Assembly: GCF_014211975.1 (NCBI RefSeq)
Contig: NZ_CP060084.1
Span: 3,049,001-3,113,000, forward strand
Direction of reading: 5' to 3'
Length of the DNA stretch: 64,000 nucleotides
DNA from: Teredinibacter haidensis
GTDB lineage: Bacteria > Pseudomonadota > Gammaproteobacteria > Pseudomonadales > Cellvibrionaceae
The translations under genes and the position numbers were made by a program. Of the stretch, positions 54,989 to 63,488 are shown piece by piece. Under the pieces are notes generated by a model that was given only the letters and a program-made list of their open reading frames with translations, was not told the origin of the DNA and ran no database searches. Numbering within the stretch: position 1 is the first letter of the stretch; every line of letters begins with the position of its first letter.

Positions 54989-55058
54989 GGTTCTCTCCTA
55001 ACAGCTTTTGATCCTCTCCTGTACGAGAATGATCGAGAAAATAACATGGTGGTTACTT

Positions 55059-55094
55059 GTCACCGGAGGAGGGGGGACGCCCCACTCCGGTGAC
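55059..55094 (-). terminator. Intercistronic hairpin between ahpC and ahpF
   Basis: A 10-bp outer stem (GTCACCGGAG / CTCCGGTGAC) with further G/C pairing inside, 31 bp after the ahpC stop. No U-tract. Probably a partial terminator or mRNA-stabilising element that keeps AhpC more abundant than AhpF. Confidence 0.6.
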
Positions 55095-55125
55095 GAGCGA
55101 ACTACAAGGTATGAATTGCCGGCTT

Positions 55126-55695
55126 TTAGATCTTGCCAACCAGATCTAGCGATGGCGCTAACGTTTCTTCACCTGGCTGCCACGCGGCGGGGCACACTTC
55201 ACCGTCGTGCTCGGCAACATACTGTGCAGCTTGAATTTTACGAACCAGCTCTTTTGCAGAACGGCCAATACCCAGGTCATGGATTTCAGCAACTTTGATT
55301 TCACCTTCTGGGTTGATAACAAAGGTTCCGCGCAGCGCAAGGCCGTCTTCTTCAATCATCACACCGAAATTGCGGGTGATATTACCTGTTGGGTCGCCGA
55401 TCATTGGAAAGTCAATCTTGCTAATGGTATCGGAACTGTCATGCCAAGCTTTGTGAGTAAAGTGGGTATCGGTCGATACCGAGTAAACTTCTACGCCCAT
55501 CTCCTGCAACTGTGCGTAATAATCGGCCATATCGCCCAACTCAGTGGGACAAACAAAAGTGAAGTCCGCTGGGTAGAACATCACTACCGCCCACTTACCG
55601 GCCAAGTCATCACTACTGACGGGTACAAAGTCACCTTTGTGGTAAGCGGTTGCATTGAAAGGAAGGATTTTGGTGTTGATTAAGGACTGTGACAT
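55126..55695 (-). CDS. ahpC: Peroxiredoxin AhpC
   Basis: A 189-residue typical 2-Cys peroxiredoxin that reduces H2O2 and organic peroxides. Peroxidatic C49 in DFTFVCPTEL, resolving C168 in GEVCPAAW, and the family segments YPADFTF and TDTHFTHKAWHD. AhpF regenerates it. Preceded by CAGGAG at 9 nt. A candidate OxyR site lies upstream. Confidence 0.97.
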   Translation of the reverse strand: MSQSLINTKILPFNATAYHKGDFVPVSSDDLAGKWAVVMFYPADFTFVCPTELGDMADYYAQLQEMGVEVYSVSTDTHFTHKAWHDSSDTISKIDFPMIGDPTGNITRNFGVMIEEDGLALRGTFVINPEGEIKVAEIHDLGIGRSAKELVRKIQAAQYVAEHDGEVCPAAWQPGEETLAPSLDLVGKI

Positions 55696-55768
55696 ATCAA
55701 GACTCCTGATTGATTTAGTTAATTAATGTCGATGAAGCAATAGTACGCGCCAACATCAACCGCCTCAA

Positions 55769-55805
55769 ATCAATGAGATTGATACTCCTGATATATTTTA
55801 GCTAT
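55769..55805 (-). promoter_or_regulatory. OxyR-like site upstream of ahpC
   Basis: Read on the minus strand, four tetranucleotides spaced by 7 bases, ATAG, ATAT, ATCA and TGAT, fit the OxyR pattern ATAG-CTAT-ATAG-CTAT at 11 of 16 core positions, and the conserved inner T and A of the outer spacers are present. It lies 74-110 bp upstream of the ahpC start, a normal activator position. Confidence 0.45.
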
Positions 55806-55815
55806 TATAAGTCCC

Positions 55816-55839
55816 AAAAAAAGGGCCGAAGCCCTTTTT
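55816..55839 (-). terminator. Rho-independent terminator of the GH9 gene
   Basis: On the minus strand: AAAAAGGGC, a TTCG tetraloop, GCCC and a T-run of seven, 11 bp after the GH9 stop. The extra-stable loop and U-tract make it a clear intrinsic terminator that insulates ahpC from read-through. Confidence 0.93.
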
Positions 55840-55849
55840 ACTTTTATCA

Positions 55850-58318
55850 TTACTCGCCGTTAAGTAGATCCTCTACCGCGTGCACCAGAAAAATATAGCT
55901 CGAACTCATAGTAATCACGTACTCGTTCTGCCCCCACATAAAAGGCCAATCTTCGCGGTTTTCCGGAAAATCGGGTTTTAAAATAAGCACTCCGGGCACG
56001 ATGCCACCGGCAATAAAGGAGAAATTTGCCCGGTTCATACCATATGCAACTTGCTTCGACTGAGTTCCGACACTGGAAACAAAAGAAAGATCGGAATCAG
56101 GGTGGGTACCGTAAAGATAATTCAAGCCGCTATAGACAGATTCTGCACTAACAAGATCGGGAAAAGCCTTGTGTAAATAGTAATTGTTAACCGCACCCAT
56201 CATCACAAAACCATTTCCGGCCCAGCCACCTTCGGTAATTTTTACACCGTAGGGGTTCTCTTGCTCGGTCTTCGCCAGAGTTTGCGTATAGCCCTCTGCC
56301 AAGCTGCGCACCTTCTGTTTGAAGCGGTCACTCATAAAGGGCAACACTTTCACAGCATTGGCCGCCTGGAATACAAACCCCTTCTCTAGCTCATCCTGCA
56401 TCTGCTCCAAAGCCGCTGCGTAGGCTTTGCTCTTGGTGGTAAGTAAAAGCTGAACTGCGGCATTAAGCTTTTCCGACTCCAACGAACCACCGGTAGTATT
56501 ACCGTAAGCAAATATAACCGGCTCCTGGTTTTGCTCTTTCTCCCAGGCCGCTGTAGCCGTATCCAGGCATTCCTTCGCCAGCTCATCGTTGTAGCCTTGC
56601 AGTGCGCGGCTGGCGGCGGCCAAACCGGCAATAGAACCGTAATTCAAGGCTGACGAGTAGGAGGTAAAGGCCCAGCGATCATCAAACTTACCGCTATTAA
56701 TGCCGTTGCTCTCCAGCTCACCCATGCCGGGGCTGTAGATCATATTGTCGGTCATGGTCATACCGTCACCCAGATGAGTGTACTCAGTAATTTTGGGCAC
56801 AATAATACCGGGAATTGCATGACCAACGGCACGGTGCTGGGCAATCAGCGCCAGGGCACCGTGTTCGATTTGCTGAAGAATATCGGCCTTGCCATCAGGA
56901 ACATGCAGATCAACATACTTGCGCGCATAATCCACCCGGGTGGTATCACGCGTAGGCTTGAAGTGATCCCATACATCTACCAGCCCCATCACCGTACGGT
57001 ATTGGCTCTGGGTGCGGATATCGAAATCACCGGCATCATACCAACCGCCAATATTCAGGCCAGGAATATGCTCGCCCGGCTTATATGGGGTATCCGTTGT
57101 TGGCCCCTGAGCGTATAAATCAAAATGCTCAAGATCGACAGGCGCTTGTACCGCATCGTCCAAATGCGAAGCACCATGCCATACACGATAGGCTTCATTC
57201 ACCAGCATATGATCCATCTGCACGGGCATGTACATATCCAGTGTAGGGGTCCAGGCATTTGTATAGATATTCTCTCCAATCAAAAAGGGAGCAGTGGTTA
57301 CATCTGCATACTGCAGCCTATAAACACCCGGTTCAGTAATGCTAGAGAAATCAAATTTACGATAGTTGTAACGCTTGTACTTACCCCAGTCTTCGGGCTT
57401 GGCTTTAAACACGGTTGACTGGTGGCCATCTGCACTCACCTTGAGCAGCCTGGCGGGATGTTTTTTGGTGTCCCTTGCATCCAGCTCAATCACCGCCACT
57501 TTGCTTTGCTTGGGGTGGTACCCCACCTGCGAATGCCCAATAACCGGCTTACGCAGCCAGTTTTTTTCAACACTGGCCGAAAGCGTCCACTGCAACACAT
57601 CACCTTTTTCTTTTGCGGGAATCAGGCTGCGAACCACAAACCAACCGTTCTGGGCCTTATTGCGCCCGTCAAATAATTGCAGCGCTGCGCTTGAAGACTC
57701 GATCGAGACTCTGCTCTTTTGATCGCTTGGCGCCAGCACCAACTTCTGTCCCACAGCCAGGGGCGTGGGTAGCAGGGTTCCGTTTTGCTCTTTCGCTCCG
57801 GTCGGATAGAGCGGGAAGGTACCCGCTTGGTTATCCATTAGAAAGGCCTTTTCAAAGTAGGCCGATGGCACAAATTCCATATTGAAGCCGGCATGTCCTT
57901 CTAACGCTTCTGGCAGAACCTCCGGTAAATTTACGGTTATTTGCACTCCATCATCAACAGCCGTAGTTCTAATGGAGTATTTAAAATTGTAATCAGGATA
58001 ATGCAGAAAGGCCTCTATCGTTTGGGCTTCCACATTCACTTTGCGATCGATAAACGCCGGAATTTTATCCCACTGCTCGGGCGTTGCATTTAAACGCACA
58101 TCGCCATTGGTTGCTGTTCGCTCACCGTGATGAATCAGTTCGACGCCACTAATTTTTGCATCACTAAACAATCCGTTATACCAGTTGCTAAATACCAGTA
58201 CATTCAGCCCCTGAGCCTCGAAGTAATCGTTTTCATCCAAACTCACTTGCACAGCATAAACGTGATGCACAAATGCGCTAACCACCAGTAAAACTAAAAC
58301 CTTGTAGAGTTTTTTCAT
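55850..58318 (-). CDS. GH9 glycoside hydrolase with N-terminal Ig-like (CelD_N) domain
   Basis: An 822-residue exported enzyme: signal peptide (VYA, residue 22), an N-terminal region of about 240 residues of unrecognised beta type, a CelD_N Ig-like domain (about 255-345; GHSQVGYHPKQSKVAVIEL and EPGVYRLQYA), then the GH9 (alpha/alpha)6 barrel. The catalytic-base motif is GGWYDAGDFD (D428, D431), and the C-terminal GQNEYVITMSSSYIFLVHAVEDLL supplies the acid (E799). GH9 enzymes with CelD_N are endoglucanases, cellodextrinases or exo-glucosaminidase-like; no CBM or poly-serine linker is present, which suggests a periplasmic or surface oligosaccharidase. Confidence 0.9.
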   Translation of the reverse strand: MKKLYKVLVLLVVSAFVHHVYAVQVSLDENDYFEAQGLNVLVFSNWYNGLFSDAKISGVELIHHGERTATNGDVRLNATPEQWDKIPAFIDRKVNVEAQTIEAFLHYPDYNFKYSIRTTAVDDGVQITVNLPEVLPEALEGHAGFNMEFVPSAYFEKAFLMDNQAGTFPLYPTGAKEQNGTLLPTPLAVGQKLVLAPSDQKSRVSIESSSAALQLFDGRNKAQNGWFVVRSLIPAKEKGDVLQWTLSASVEKNWLRKPVIGHSQVGYHPKQSKVAVIELDARDTKKHPARLLKVSADGHQSTVFKAKPEDWGKYKRYNYRKFDFSSITEPGVYRLQYADVTTAPFLIGENIYTNAWTPTLDMYMPVQMDHMLVNEAYRVWHGASHLDDAVQAPVDLEHFDLYAQGPTTDTPYKPGEHIPGLNIGGWYDAGDFDIRTQSQYRTVMGLVDVWDHFKPTRDTTRVDYARKYVDLHVPDGKADILQQIEHGALALIAQHRAVGHAIPGIIVPKITEYTHLGDGMTMTDNMIYSPGMGELESNGINSGKFDDRWAFTSYSSALNYGSIAGLAAASRALQGYNDELAKECLDTATAAWEKEQNQEPVIFAYGNTTGGSLESEKLNAAVQLLLTTKSKAYAAALEQMQDELEKGFVFQAANAVKVLPFMSDRFKQKVRSLAEGYTQTLAKTEQENPYGVKITEGGWAGNGFVMMGAVNNYYLHKAFPDLVSAESVYSGLNYLYGTHPDSDLSFVSSVGTQSKQVAYGMNRANFSFIAGGIVPGVLILKPDFPENREDWPFMWGQNEYVITMSSSYIFLVHAVEDLLNGE

Positions 58319-58519
58319 TACGACTCTCGCTTATTATTTTCTATGGAAATATTACCTCTATTGAGTCTAGCAAATACGGGGGGGAAATGTCGTCATAGTC
58401 GTTTTAAAAATTCTAACGTCTATACTTACTGACATGGAGCCCACTTATAGCGCTGACGCCAATAGACGTCCATTTTTATGGGTTATATGGCGCACAAGGA
58501 AGCCTATTAGGCACTAAAC

Positions 58520-59398
58520 ATGATCATTTTCCCGTACAAAGTCGACTCTGAACTTTCCGTAGTTCCCATAGTGACAACTCTGGTAACCTTAATATGCCTA
58601 ATCACTTTTTTTGTGCAGGAGTATTCATGGTATATATATAAAAATGATATCCATAATTTCTGTCAACATGAAATAAGTGACGAACTGGATAAGATGCTTT
58701 CACAGGAGGAGTGTATTGAACTATTTGTACAGTTGGATTTAACCGCAGATCCTCAGCCCATTTTTAAACAATTTATTCACGAAAAACATAAAACGCATCT
58801 CAACTCGAAAGAAATCCTGCATCAACTGGAGCGAATGCATAAAATAGTGCCCAACTCGGCCACTGTAGACTGGTGGTACGAACCCGGCAGCTACGATATA
58901 CGCTCCATGCTCACATCTAAAGTAATTCATCTTAACTGGATGCACCTACTGTTCAATCTGATATTCTTTCTTGCTTTCGCAGTAGGAGCCGAGCAACTGT
59001 TGGGGCACCTAACCTTTGCCGTATTTCTCCTGGCCAGCGCCATTGCCACCGACATGGTCTACTGTTTTGGCGCGCTCAACATGAGCAGCACCTCACCCTC
59101 ACTGGGGCTTTCCGGCGTTGTAACCAGCACCATGATTTTTGTTACCCTGCTCTATCCGCACAAATTCTTACACATATTCTTCTGGGTACTCTTTTTTTCG
59201 GGGACATTTCGCCTACCACTGTTACTGGTATCTATCAGCTATATCGGTTCCGATATGCTTTCCATCACCATTAGTAAGAGCGGTAGCAATATCAACTATT
59301 TGTCCCATATAGCCGGGGCTTTAACAGGAATTCTGGCAGCATTTACATTCCTTATTGTCCACTCTGCGCTAAAACAAACAGCTAAAAAAAAGCCGTAA
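58520..59398 (+). CDS. Rhomboid family intramembrane serine protease
   Basis: A 292-residue inner-membrane protein. A first helix at about 15-33 is followed by a hydrophilic loop of about 100 residues, then the rhomboid core: HLNWMHLLFNLIFF (the H...N region), the catalytic serine S198 in LGLSGVV, and H263 in NYLSHIAGALTG. The dyad spacing and motif order are standard. Substrates are unknown. A short gap of 51 bp on the opposite strand side separates it from a convergent lipoprotein gene. Confidence 0.9.
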   Translation: MIIFPYKVDSELSVVPIVTTLVTLICLITFFVQEYSWYIYKNDIHNFCQHEISDELDKMLSQEECIELFVQLDLTADPQPIFKQFIHEKHKTHLNSKEILHQLERMHKIVPNSATVDWWYEPGSYDIRSMLTSKVIHLNWMHLLFNLIFFLAFAVGAEQLLGHLTFAVFLLASAIATDMVYCFGALNMSSTSPSLGLSGVVTSTMIFVTLLYPHKFLHIFFWVLFFSGTFRLPLLLVSISYIGSDMLSITISKSGSNINYLSHIAGALTGILAAFTFLIVHSALKQTAKKKP

Positions 59399-59417
59399 GA
59401 GTAATTTCTTACGGCTT
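59390..59417 (-). terminator. Terminator of the small lipoprotein gene
   Basis: An 11-bp perfect stem (AAGCCGTAAGA / TCTTACGGCTT) with a 6-nt loop; on the minus strand it runs into a T-tract of eight. It ends the gene at 59.4-59.9 kb and overlaps the last codons of the convergent rhomboid gene. Confidence 0.9.
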
Positions 59418-59447
59418 GTGAAACGGTCCATCAAAAAAATATGCCTA

Positions 59448-59894
59448 TTATTCCCGCGTAGCCTGTTTAGCGGCTTGCAATAATTCCTCTCGTTTTTTAA
59501 CCGCCTTATCTAATGCGGAAAACGCCTCTTTCCTAGAAGGAAACTCATAGACCTTTGAAATCGTACAGTCAGTTCCGCTGCCATAGACTTTACTTGCACC
59601 GCCACCACAGACTTCATTTCCCGGGCCTTGGAAAACGACACCAACCGTGGCAGCCATCGAGTGACAACGCGTGACGGTTGTCGCCAGATAGTAGTCGCCG
59701 CGACCATCAATGGTGAAGACATTATGCTGATAGCCATAGCCTTTAATATCCGAAATACGAACACAATCGCGCCCCTTTCCGCCGAGCTGCTCGACGAGAA
59801 GTTCGGAAACTTTAGGCACCGCTTGTTGACCTGTCGTGCTACAAGCGGCAATAAAAAGAAAGAAAGTACTGAGTAGAAATTGTTTCATAATCAT
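59448..59894 (-). CDS. Small lipoprotein (DUF6491-like)
   Basis: A 148-residue lipoprotein with lipobox IAAC (about residue 18). The mature domain has cysteine-anchored blocks (DCVRISDIKGYGY, DYYLATTVTRC, NEVCGGG and DCTISKVYEF) and a C-terminal helix, an order that resembles DUF6491 proteins; assignment is tentative. AGAGGG 8 nt before the first ATG supports the start. Function unknown. Confidence 0.72.
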   Translation of the reverse strand: MIMKQFLLSTFFLFIAACSTTGQQAVPKVSELLVEQLGGKGRDCVRISDIKGYGYQHNVFTIDGRGDYYLATTVTRCHSMAATVGVVFQGPGNEVCGGGASKVYGSGTDCTISKVYEFPSRKEAFSALDKAVKKREELLQAAKQATRE

Positions 59895-60052
59895 AGTTTA
59901 AACCCTCTCGTCGATCCTGCATTCTGGGCTCCTTATACACACAGCAGCGCGCCTTCTCTAACCGATATATTCGAAAAAAACCTGCCCATCTCACCACGCT
60001 TTTCCTCCTCATATTCTACCAGCAGATTCGCTCCTTTTATATGAAGGGTGAT

Positions 60053-60619
60053 TTAACACTTGTTAGCGTTGATAAACCGCTCGTAACGGTCCACAAAAGT
60101 AGTAAACACGTCGCCTAAAGATGTAAATTTATCTGGGCCTTCCAATTGACTTAAACCAGACAGCGTCGCCTCGAACGTCGACAACTGATGCCCGAATTCA
60201 GGTTTTCGAATTCGATAACGGCTTTGGCCCGAATCTAAAGCCAGCCGCGGCAGATCTTGCAGCCAGGGATTCAGGTACAGCAGCTTTCGACTTTTTCGCC
60301 AGGTCCCATCCAGTACCAGCAATTGACTAACAACTTCGCAGCGATCTGCCCCCCTACTGTTATCCGCCCCCGGGTATAACAGTACACTCCCAGAGGCTTG
60401 AAGCTGGAGTTCATCCGGTTGAAAAACCTCCCCCACATACAGTCGGCTATTGGGTAAGCACAAATGAAGTAATCGCGCACTTCCCTTCGCATGCCCAGCT
60501 TCACTGGGATGCTGCAAAATAACAACTTCCGTTTCAGTAGGCACAAGTTTAACCAAATCACAGAGACAGGTTCTCAGCGGACGCTGGCATTGCTGGCAGT
60601 AAGGACGTTTATTTTGCAT
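60053..60619 (-). CDS. DTW-domain tRNA-uridine aminocarboxypropyltransferase (TapT-like)
   Basis: A 188-residue protein of the DTW family, which transfers the aminocarboxypropyl group of SAM to uridine 47 of tRNA (acp3U). Zinc-like cysteines CQQCQRPLRTCLC sit at the N-terminus, the HPSEAGHAKGSARLL block follows, and the DTW motif appears as LDGTWRKSRK. C-terminal EFGHQLSTFEA is also conserved. The start is at the ATG at 60619; an in-frame upstream ATG at 60721 would add a 34-residue tail that overlaps the divergent gene. Divergent from a small hypothetical gene. Confidence 0.9.
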   Translation of the reverse strand: MQNKRPYCQQCQRPLRTCLCDLVKLVPTETEVVILQHPSEAGHAKGSARLLHLCLPNSRLYVGEVFQPDELQLQASGSVLLYPGADNSRGADRCEVVSQLLVLDGTWRKSRKLLYLNPWLQDLPRLALDSGQSRYRIRKPEFGHQLSTFEATLSGLSQLEGPDKFTSLGDVFTTFVDRYERFINANKC

Positions 60620-60709
60620 TTCGCTTGAACTTGAACACTGAAAATAACCATCATACCGATTACCATTGCCACCCCGCCATAATCTGTAGAACAGGAAGTA
60701 GCTAACGCA

Positions 60710-61039
60710 ATGAAAACCCATGAACTCCTCAATACCCCGGAAGCCGGTTTAGTAACTCAGCTAAAAACCATGAAGCTGAAAGAGCTTGAGCGACATGCAC
60801 AAAAATTAATCAGCAACCAGGGCGGCGACTTTAACGAGGTTATGCGCAATGTTATCAAAGCCATTCCGGCGCTCGATCCTACAGACAATGACCGGTACCA
60901 GGCCATTCAGCAGCGAATTCAGTCCCATATTTCACCCGGCACAGCACCCGACCTAATCCAGCGTATAACGGTTCTCGTCACGGTTATCATTACCCGTAAA
61001 TTTCAGAAAATTCATAATACTGACCGACAACTTCACTAA
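60710..61039 (+). CDS. Small hypothetical protein
   Basis: A 109-residue, mostly helical soluble protein: LVTQLKTMKLKELERHAQKLISNQGGDFNEVM at the start, then RYQAIQQRIQSHI and a hydrophobic LIQRITVLVTVII segment near residues 82-95 that could be a buried helix or a weak membrane segment. No family recognised. A GGAAG 11 nt upstream is a weak ribosome-binding site. It is just upstream of yebG and divergent from the DTW gene. Confidence 0.6.
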   Translation: MKTHELLNTPEAGLVTQLKTMKLKELERHAQKLISNQGGDFNEVMRNVIKAIPALDPTDNDRYQAIQQRIQSHISPGTAPDLIQRITVLVTVIITRKFQKIHNTDRQLH

Positions 61040-61061
61040 TCTACTTGCACCCACCCACAAT

Positions 61062-61081
61062 TACTGTACTCTTGTACAGTA
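61062..61081. promoter_or_regulatory. LexA (SOS) box upstream of yebG
   Basis: TACTGTACTCTTGTACAGTA: the invariant CTGT and ACAG are spaced by 8 bases and 16 of 20 positions are symmetric, a match to the gammaproteobacterial LexA consensus. It ends 32 bp before the yebG start, where a repressor would block the promoter. Confidence 0.93.
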
Positions 61082-61113
61082 TTGTTTGATTCACCTTGAG
61101 CGAGGATTCAGTT

Positions 61114-61407
61114 ATGGCAGTCATTGCAGTTTGGAAATGTGACCGGGACGGCAGTATGTTTGATGATAAAAAAGCAGCAGATGCACACGATAAAATGTTA
61201 GAGCTGGCAGCCAGTATCACCAGCCTTATAGAGGCCGAAGTACCCGGCGTAAGCGAACAGGATGTAGAGGCCATTGGCCTGTTACTGGCAAAACGCAGCG
61301 ATGATCTGGTAAAAGCCTGTAAAGGCAAGCCGTCCGTCTTGCTCACAACCAAAGAAGCGGAGCCCTCTTCACAAGAAGAGAACAAAATAACCGCAATTAC
61401 CGGCTAA
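61114..61407 (+). CDS. yebG: DNA damage-inducible protein YebG
   Basis: A 97-residue protein, close to the E. coli length. The family start MAVIAVWKCDRDGSMFDDKKAADAHDKMLELA and the middle LLAKRSDDLVKACKGKPSVLL are present. YebG is a small SOS-induced protein of unclear function. The start is the ATG preceded by GAGG; a TTG 18 bp earlier lacks support. Directly under a LexA box. Confidence 0.93.
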   Translation: MAVIAVWKCDRDGSMFDDKKAADAHDKMLELAASITSLIEAEVPGVSEQDVEAIGLLLAKRSDDLVKACKGKPSVLLTTKEAEPSSQEENKITAITG

Positions 61408-61427
61408 AGCACCGCAAAACAGAAACC

Positions 61428-61470
61428 TTACACACCGTTTGCTTCGCTCAACGACGTAAACGGCGTGTAA
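61428..61470. terminator. Hairpin downstream of yebG
   Basis: A 13-bp stem with one mismatch (TTACACACCGTTT / AAACGGCGTGTAA) and a 17-nt loop, 20 bp after yebG. No U-tract; terminator by position. Confidence 0.55.
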
Positions 61471-61582
61471 AGCCCCATTAGACCAAACTGCACAGGCTGG
61501 ACACTACAAGACATAACAGCGTTTATGTTTTATCCAGTAAGAGCTATCATCTCGCTTTGCACATAACAAAGGGAGTGTTGTT

Positions 61583-62725
61583 TTGGATATTGTGGCCTGG
61601 CTTATTCCGGAACTCAACCGCACAGAGCTGATCGCCCATGGGCTGATTTTTTTCATCAACATCAGTTTGCTGCTACTTGCCCGCCCCCTGCTGGGCATAC
61701 TGGAGTCGGGAGAGCAAAACAAGACCACGCTACGTATCTTCCGCTCGGTCAACGTCATCATCCTTGTATTGCACTTGCTGGACTTTAGCGTACTGCGCTT
61801 TAGCGACCACTATGAACACGCTTTTATTAAGCTAGGGCTTAGCCTCGCCGCCATTTACACCTCGCTCTACCTATACAAACTATGTGAATTTTTCTCCCGT
61901 AAGCGATTTGGTAACGAAAGAAATATTGATGAGAAAAAGATATTTCTGGATACCTACAGCTCCAGGCTGGTTGACCTCCTCTGTTTGATTTTCATTATTA
62001 TTCTATTGCTCTACACCCTAATCAAAATATGGGGTGCAGACAGCATGCTGGAAACGACCGGCATATTCGGTATCGTCGCCGCCTTTCTGGCCTTTACCAG
62101 TAGCACTTGGGCACCCGACATTATCAGCGGCTTGATTATTTTAAATTCCCGTATGCTTGAAGACGGTGATGTTGTAGTTGTAGATGGCTATCCAGACGAA
62201 TATGTTATTAATAAAGTATCGCTGATTTATATTGTGCTTTACGATATACGCAATAATCACCGCACACTCATTCGCAACAGCCAGTTTATTAAATCGAAAA
62301 TAGACAACTTAAGTAAAGTCGCATCAACCGATGGCTTACGTAAATCGCTGGTATATAAAATAGCCTATCCCGGACTCAAAGGCAGTACGCCGGAAGAACG
62401 CAGTGAACAAATTGGGCATTTTAAATCCCGTATTGACCGGATATTTAAAAAATCCTTCGAACTTTGTGTAAATAACAAGCCCCTCAAAATCAATCGAGAT
62501 CGTGAATTCGAGTGGGCGTTAACCAATACAGGCGACTACGCCTTGCATTACACGCTATGGCTTTATTTAGAGCGTATTCCCGACACAAAGGTGACGTCAA
62601 CGCTTCGTAAACATTTAGTAAGAACACTATATGAAGTAAACGATGCCGTTTTTACATCCGCAGAAATCGAGGGCGTTAGCTTGTCTACACCAGCCCTAAA
62701 CGAAGTAACGATTCGCAATGCGTAA
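61583..62725 (+). CDS. MscS-like mechanosensitive channel protein
   Basis: A 380-residue inner-membrane protein with about four helices in the first 180 residues, then the MscS pore-lining and beta domain: GIFGIVAAFLAFTSSTWAPDIISGLIILNSR, LEDGDVVVVDGYP, and the NSQFIKSKIDNLSK segment. The C-terminal part follows the MscS alpha/beta pattern (LEWALTNTGDY). Likely opens on membrane tension or modulates ion flux. The TTG start is supported by GGGAG 7 nt upstream. Its end overlaps modA by 8 bp, an uncommon arrangement. Confidence 0.85.
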   Translation: MDIVAWLIPELNRTELIAHGLIFFINISLLLLARPLLGILESGEQNKTTLRIFRSVNVIILVLHLLDFSVLRFSDHYEHAFIKLGLSLAAIYTSLYLYKLCEFFSRKRFGNERNIDEKKIFLDTYSSRLVDLLCLIFIIILLLYTLIKIWGADSMLETTGIFGIVAAFLAFTSSTWAPDIISGLIILNSRMLEDGDVVVVDGYPDEYVINKVSLIYIVLYDIRNNHRTLIRNSQFIKSKIDNLSKVASTDGLRKSLVYKIAYPGLKGSTPEERSEQIGHFKSRIDRIFKKSFELCVNNKPLKINRDREFEWALTNTGDYALHYTLWLYLERIPDTKVTSTLRKHLVRTLYEVNDAVFTSAEIEGVSLSTPALNEVTIRNA

Positions 62726-63476
62726 TATTTGTTCGCTATTAATCATTACATATACTCTTTTTATCTCAGCAGGAGCCTATGCGGAAACTGCCCGTATCGC
62801 TGTGGCTGCAAATTTTTACAGCACATTAAAATCTCTTGTCGAAAATTTTGAACAACAGCATCCCCACAAGCTGGTAATTGTCAGTGGGTCTACCGGTAAG
62901 CTTTTTGCGCAAATACAAAACGGTGCTCCGTTCCATGCCTTTTTATCGGCCGACAGCCTGCGCCCAGAGAAGTTACTCATCAGTGGTCACGCGGTACCGA
63001 ATAGCGATTTTTCATATGCGCGCGGCCGACTGGTGTACTGGGAGCCTAAAAAAGCGGCCAACTCAACCCCTCCAAAGTTCCAGGCAAAACAGAAAATTGC
63101 TTTGGCAAACCCCAAAATTGCCCCCTACGGTAAAGCTGCAACCTTTGCGTTGAAAAAACTCAATACCCAGAAAACAAAATACACCACTGTTTACGGTAAT
63201 AGCGTTACCCAAACCATGCAGTTTATTGCCAGTGGTAGCGTTAGCAGCGGTTTTATCGCGATGTCACAAATATTACAAGTGCCTGAAAATAAGCGTGGTT
63301 ATTGGTGGCAGGTGCCGGAGGATCTATATCCTCCCCTCCACCAGAAAGCGGTATTACTGAAAAAAGGAGAGGACAACAAAGCCGCAATTGCACTGCTCCA
63401 TTATTTGCAGAGCCGCGAGGCAACTGCACTTATCAGTCAAATGGGTTATGCTACGGACACCCCTCAAAACGACTGA
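62718..63476 (+). CDS. modA: Molybdate ABC transporter substrate-binding protein
   Basis: A 252-residue periplasmic binding protein: signal peptide with cleavage after AYA (residue 22), then ModA blocks: RIAVAANFYSTLKSLVENFE, VSGSTGKLFAQIQNGAPFHAFLSAD, ALANPKIAPYGKAATF and GSVSSGFIAMSQIL. The serine residues that hold the molybdate oxyanion lie in AANFYST and SGSTGK. Followed by modB 12 bp later; modC should lie outside the window. Confidence 0.93.
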   Translation: MRNICSLLIITYTLFISAGAYAETARIAVAANFYSTLKSLVENFEQQHPHKLVIVSGSTGKLFAQIQNGAPFHAFLSADSLRPEKLLISGHAVPNSDFSYARGRLVYWEPKKAANSTPPKFQAKQKIALANPKIAPYGKAATFALKKLNTQKTKYTTVYGNSVTQTMQFIASGSVSSGFIAMSQILQVPENKRGYWWQVPEDLYPPLHQKAVLLKKGEDNKAAIALLHYLQSREATALISQMGYATDTPQND

Positions 63477-63488
63477 ATAAACCCTTAG

